NCBI GenBank assembly: GCA_024809215.1
Contig: JANUBW010000001.1
Coordinates: forward strand, 2,646,841 to 2,710,840
Origin: Niastella sp. OAS944
GTDB taxonomy: Bacteria; Bacteroidota; Bacteroidia; Chitinophagales; Chitinophagaceae
Direction: 5' to 3'
Length of the DNA: 64,000 bases
The notes beneath the pieces are model-generated. The model searched no databases, was not told where the DNA came from, and saw nothing but the letters and a program-made list of their open reading frames with translations. The translations under genes were made by a program, and so were the position numbers. Each line of letters starts with the position of its first letter. The first letter of the stretch is position 1. Below, piece by piece: positions 61,326 through 64,000 of the stretch.

Positions 61326-63149
61326 CTAGGCTGGAATATGTTTCTCAAACTGCATTTGATGAAGTTTGAAATAAAAGCCCTGGTGGGCAATGAGTTCTTC
61401 GTGAGTACCCAATTCTTTTATTTCGCCTTTGTCGAGCACTATAATTTTACTGGCCTTGCGAATGGTGCTCAGGCGGTGGGCAATTACAATGGAGGTTCGG
61501 CCGGCGATGAGCTTATCGATGGCTTTTTGTATAAGTAGTTCACTTTCAGTGTCTACTGAAGATGTGGCTTCGTCGAGTATTAAGATGGAAGGATTATATA
61601 ATAAAGCTCTTATGAACGACAGTAATTGACGTTGGCCCAGCGAAAGGCTGCCGCCCCGTTCCATTACATTATAATCATAACCGCCGGGCAGCTGCATTAT
61701 AAAATCATGCATATCAATCATTTTGGCGGCTGCTATTACCTGTTCCCGCGAAATGGCCGGGTTGCGCAGGGTAATATTATCAAGCACTGAACCCGAAAAC
61801 AGGAACACATCCTGCAACACCGTGCCTATTTGTTTACGCAGGGCTTCCAATTGGTAATCTTCCACCTTTACATCATCGATCTTTATAGCCCCATGTTGTA
61901 TATGGTACAAGCGGTTAAGTAAACTTATAATGGAGGTTTTACCACTTCCGGTATGGCCTACAATAGCAACGGTATCGCCGGGTTTTACTTCAAAAGAGAT
62001 ATTCTTTAGCACATACCGGTCGTCTACATAGGCGAACGATACATTTTCAAAGCTGATCTTACCTTTTACAGAGTTGGGGGCAAATGTGCCTTCGGTCTTT
62101 ATTACATCTTCATTATCCAGCACCTTGAACACGCGTTCACTGGCCACCATACCCATTTGCAGCACATTGAACTTATCGGCAATAACCCGCAACGGGCGGA
62201 ACAATAAGTTGAGGCAAAGGAAAAAAGAGAACATTTTACCTATCAGTAACCTGCCTGCTTCGGGGTCGTCTTTATATATATCCAACGCATGCGTTGCCGC
62301 CCACCAAACCATTAAACCGGTGCCTACCGCCAGCACAATTTCCACAACAGGAAAAAAAACCGAGTATGCGAAAATGGCATTGATGTTTGCGTTGCGATGT
62401 TCTTTATTAATTGATCTGAACTTTTTAAACTCTTTATCTTCAGCAGCAAATGCCTGCACAATGGCCATACCGGTTATATGCTCCTGTACAAATGCATTGA
62501 GGTTGGCCACAGCATTACGCACTCTGATAAACGATTTGTTTACGCTTTCTTTAAACAAATAAGTTGCTACCAGCAAAATGGGGAACGAGGCCAGGCTAAT
62601 AAGCGTCAACCGCCAGTCGACCCAAAACATAAAGATGAGCACGGCGATGATCGATAACAGGTCGGCAATGATAGGTATAAGCCCATCGGAAAAAATGTCG
62701 TTGATGGCTTCAATATCGTTGATGGTGCGGGTAGTTAAAGTACCAATAGGTGTGGTATCGAACTGCGACAGATTTAGCCCAAGTATTTTCCGGTAAACAT
62801 TCACCCGCAGGTCTTTCACTACGGTTTGTCCCAGCCAGGCGGTTAAATATGAGAAGTAAAAGCGAAAGGCCGTTTCGAGCAACAGTAAACCAATTTGAAT
62901 GAGCGTGATGAGGATGATGGTTCTTTCAACGCTTACCTTTTTGGCCATTTCGGTAAGGGATGCGCCATGCTGCACATGTTCATTTATGGTAACCTGAATA
63001 AGCCAGGGGCGTATGGGCGAAACAACGGCCAGCAGAATGGCCATTACAACCGAAAGAATGAATTTCGTTTTATAGGGCTTTGCATACTGAAATACCCGCT
63101 TCAGTAAGCTAAAATCAAATATCGTTTTCCCCTTGCTATTTCCTGCCAT
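61326..63149 (-). CDS. ABC exporter, fused membrane and ATPase (MsbA-like)
   Basis: 607-residue half-transporter: six-helix exporter domain (about 1-320, with TLTTRTINDIEAINDIFSDGL and ITGMAIVQAFAAEDKEFKKF) and an ATPase domain with Walker A GHTGSGKTSIISLL (about 398-411), Q-loop, signature LSLGQRQLLSFIRALL, Walker B ILILDEATSSVD and H-loop IAHRLSTI. Works as a dimer. Lipid, peptide or drug export is possible; no neighbouring gene indicates which. It has its own promoter. Confidence 0.95.
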   Translation of the reverse strand: MAGNSKGKTIFDFSLLKRVFQYAKPYKTKFILSVVMAILLAVVSPIRPWLIQVTINEHVQHGASLTEMAKKVSVERTIILITLIQIGLLLLETAFRFYFSYLTAWLGQTVVKDLRVNVYRKILGLNLSQFDTTPIGTLTTRTINDIEAINDIFSDGLIPIIADLLSIIAVLIFMFWVDWRLTLISLASFPILLVATYLFKESVNKSFIRVRNAVANLNAFVQEHITGMAIVQAFAAEDKEFKKFRSINKEHRNANINAIFAYSVFFPVVEIVLAVGTGLMVWWAATHALDIYKDDPEAGRLLIGKMFSFFLCLNLLFRPLRVIADKFNVLQMGMVASERVFKVLDNEDVIKTEGTFAPNSVKGKISFENVSFAYVDDRYVLKNISFEVKPGDTVAIVGHTGSGKTSIISLLNRLYHIQHGAIKIDDVKVEDYQLEALRKQIGTVLQDVFLFSGSVLDNITLRNPAISREQVIAAAKMIDMHDFIMQLPGGYDYNVMERGGSLSLGQRQLLSFIRALLYNPSILILDEATSSVDTESELLIQKAIDKLIAGRTSIVIAHRLSTIRKASKIIVLDKGEIKELGTHEELIAHQGFYFKLHQMQFEKHIPA

Positions 63150-63159
63150 ATCGAGTTTG

Positions 63160-63167
63160 CAAAGATA
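63160..63167 (-). promoter_or_regulatory. -7 element of the ABC exporter gene (TATCTTTG)
   Basis: Perfect TAnnTTTG on the minus strand 10 bases before the ATG, the same short-leader layout as tsaE. Confidence 0.55.
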
Positions 63168-63273
63168 GGCATAGTTTGTTAGCGATCTGTTACCTATTTG
63201 ATAAAAGGAAAGGAATACCTATATTTCAAACCGTTAAAATTTTAAATTGTAATCATTCATTAAAACCTTACCA

Positions 63274-63924
63274 ATGACTGCAAAAGACCTGCTGCATAAA
63301 TATCTTAATTATGCTTATTTGTGGCAAGTGCATACAGAAGACGAGCCATCGAAAATACGGCTGCAGCAATTGAATATTTTGTTCGAAGTTTTTAACATTT
63401 CAACAAAAAATGCTGTTCCGTCATCGGCAAACTACCTTTCGGTGGGTACTGACGATATCATGAGCCGTAAAGATTATATAGCTGAGCTAACGGATCTTGA
63501 GTACTTCACGTTGGGCGAGTTTTTAAACGACAGGCCATATGCAACCAATAAAGAGGTAGTCAAAATGGCAACCAGTGCAATAGGTGAAATAAAGGAACGC
63601 ACCATTGAAGGGTTTAAAAACGAGATCCATATTACCTGGTTGTTCAGTAGCCTGTTAGAGTATAGAAGCGATGTTTATCGTTTTACATACCCGCCGAGCG
63701 GTATGATGGAGGGATACTCGGTAGGATTATATTATAGCTTTTATCTTCAGGGTAAATTAAGACAAACCATAGAATCAAATATCGAAGAAATTGACGAGGT
63801 GTTATGGTTGCTGATAGATCCGCAAAAACGCGATATTCCTTTAACCGAACTCATAAGCAGGTTCAATTATCCTGATGCAGATCTTGATAAACTTGACTTT
63901 GACTGGAGAATTGAAAACTATTAA
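63274..63924 (+). CDS. Hypothetical cytosolic protein
   Basis: 216 residues, no signal or membrane helix. It starts MTAKDLLHKYLNYAYLWQVH and contains an aromatic-rich middle (YFTLGEFLNDRPYATNKEV, VYRFTYPPSGMMEGYSVGLYYSFYL) and an acidic end (FNYPDADLDKLDFDWRIENY). I do not recognise a family. It stands alone and is followed by a strong terminator. Confidence 0.72.
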   Translation: MTAKDLLHKYLNYAYLWQVHTEDEPSKIRLQQLNILFEVFNISTKNAVPSSANYLSVGTDDIMSRKDYIAELTDLEYFTLGEFLNDRPYATNKEVVKMATSAIGEIKERTIEGFKNEIHITWLFSSLLEYRSDVYRFTYPPSGMMEGYSVGLYYSFYLQGKLRQTIESNIEEIDEVLWLLIDPQKRDIPLTELISRFNYPDADLDKLDFDWRIENY

Positions 63925-63929
63925 ATGAT

Positions 63930-63952
63930 AAAAGCCCCTGACAGGGGCTTTT
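63930..63952. terminator. Bidirectional terminator
   Basis: Perfect 11-bp palindrome AAAAGCCCCTG/CAGGGGCTTTT with one base between the arms. It has T4 on the plus side and T4 on the minus side, so it could serve both the gene ending at 63924 and a minus-strand gene ending at 63974. Confidence 0.85.
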
Positions 63953-63973
63953 AACTATAAAATTTGTGCTCTA

Positions 63974-64000
63974 TTACTCACCCATTGATTTGCGATACGC
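63974..64000 (-). CDS. Last codons of an unidentified gene (partial)
   Basis: On the minus strand the window edge reads AYRKSMGE followed by TAA (63974-63976). The bidirectional terminator next to it supports a convergent gene. Too short to identify. Confidence 0.3.
   Translation of the reverse strand, partial: AYRKSMGE

Noticed and set aside
61085..61369. 94-codon plus-strand frame over the 11-base repeats
   Set aside because: Repeat-derived and runs into the end of the ABC exporter gene on the other strand.

Overview
The window looks like chromosome from a Bacteroidota member of the Chitinophagaceae type (Niastella/Chitinophaga-like; this is inference). The evidence is TAnnTTTG -7 promoter elements, almost no Shine-Dalgarno sequences, T9SS C-terminal sorting domains, a solitary Cpn10 variant, a DUF3098 gene beside ftsX and uppP, a single-domain CPx ATPase and a short RecQ. 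No rRNA, tRNA, CRISPR array, transposase or phage gene was seen.

Layout. 1-12.2 kb: alanine dehydrogenase (cut by the window edge), tsaE, heavy-metal P-type ATPase, a four-helix-bundle gene, recQ, a SnoaL-like lipoprotein, a HerA-like ATPase, a Cpn10 protein, a response regulator, ruvB, and a frameshifted NAD(P)-binding oxidoreductase gene. 12.3-17.3 kb: small and hypothetical genes, including a 44-residue membrane protein. 17.3-25 kb: leuS, ftsX-DUF3098-uppP, an MFS transporter and an MBL-fold hydrolase. 25.1-27.8 kb: about 2.7 kb with no convincing gene, made of decayed repeats, hairpins and a consensus promoter. 27.9-35.8 kb: DUF3108, a flippase-like membrane protein, ruvC, a HIT protein, greA, a 2-hydroxyacid dehydrogenase, rsmA, a secreted repeat protein and pdxA. 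36.4-44.8 kb: a LolA-like protein, a TIM-barrel isomerase, an FGE/SUMF1 protein, a Gfo/Idh/MocA oxidoreductase, a histidine kinase and an ABC-2 exporter pair. 45.2-54.7 kb: three T9SS cargo proteins around a TonB receptor/TPR/winged-helix regulator unit. 54.7-56.4 kb: a non-coding stretch with a three-copy hairpin module. 56.4-60.8 kb: atpB-E-F-H-A. 61.3-64 kb: an ABC exporter, a hypothetical gene, and the last codons of another gene.

The most unusual feature is a dispersed set of degenerate 7-mer and 8-mer tandem arrays in the intergenic gaps. They often begin at a stop codon (atpF, the Cpn10 gene, leuS), supply the stop codon (ruvC, the HIT gene, the gene ending at 17270) or touch a start codon (atpH). 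Units within one array share array-specific bases, and arrays often occur as inverted pairs. Second are the three-copy ~65-nt hairpin module at 54.9-55.4 kb and the repeat-derived non-coding block at 25.1-27.8 kb. Third is a pair of identical-core palindromes in front of the TonB receptor, a likely operator for the winged-helix regulator encoded in the same unit.
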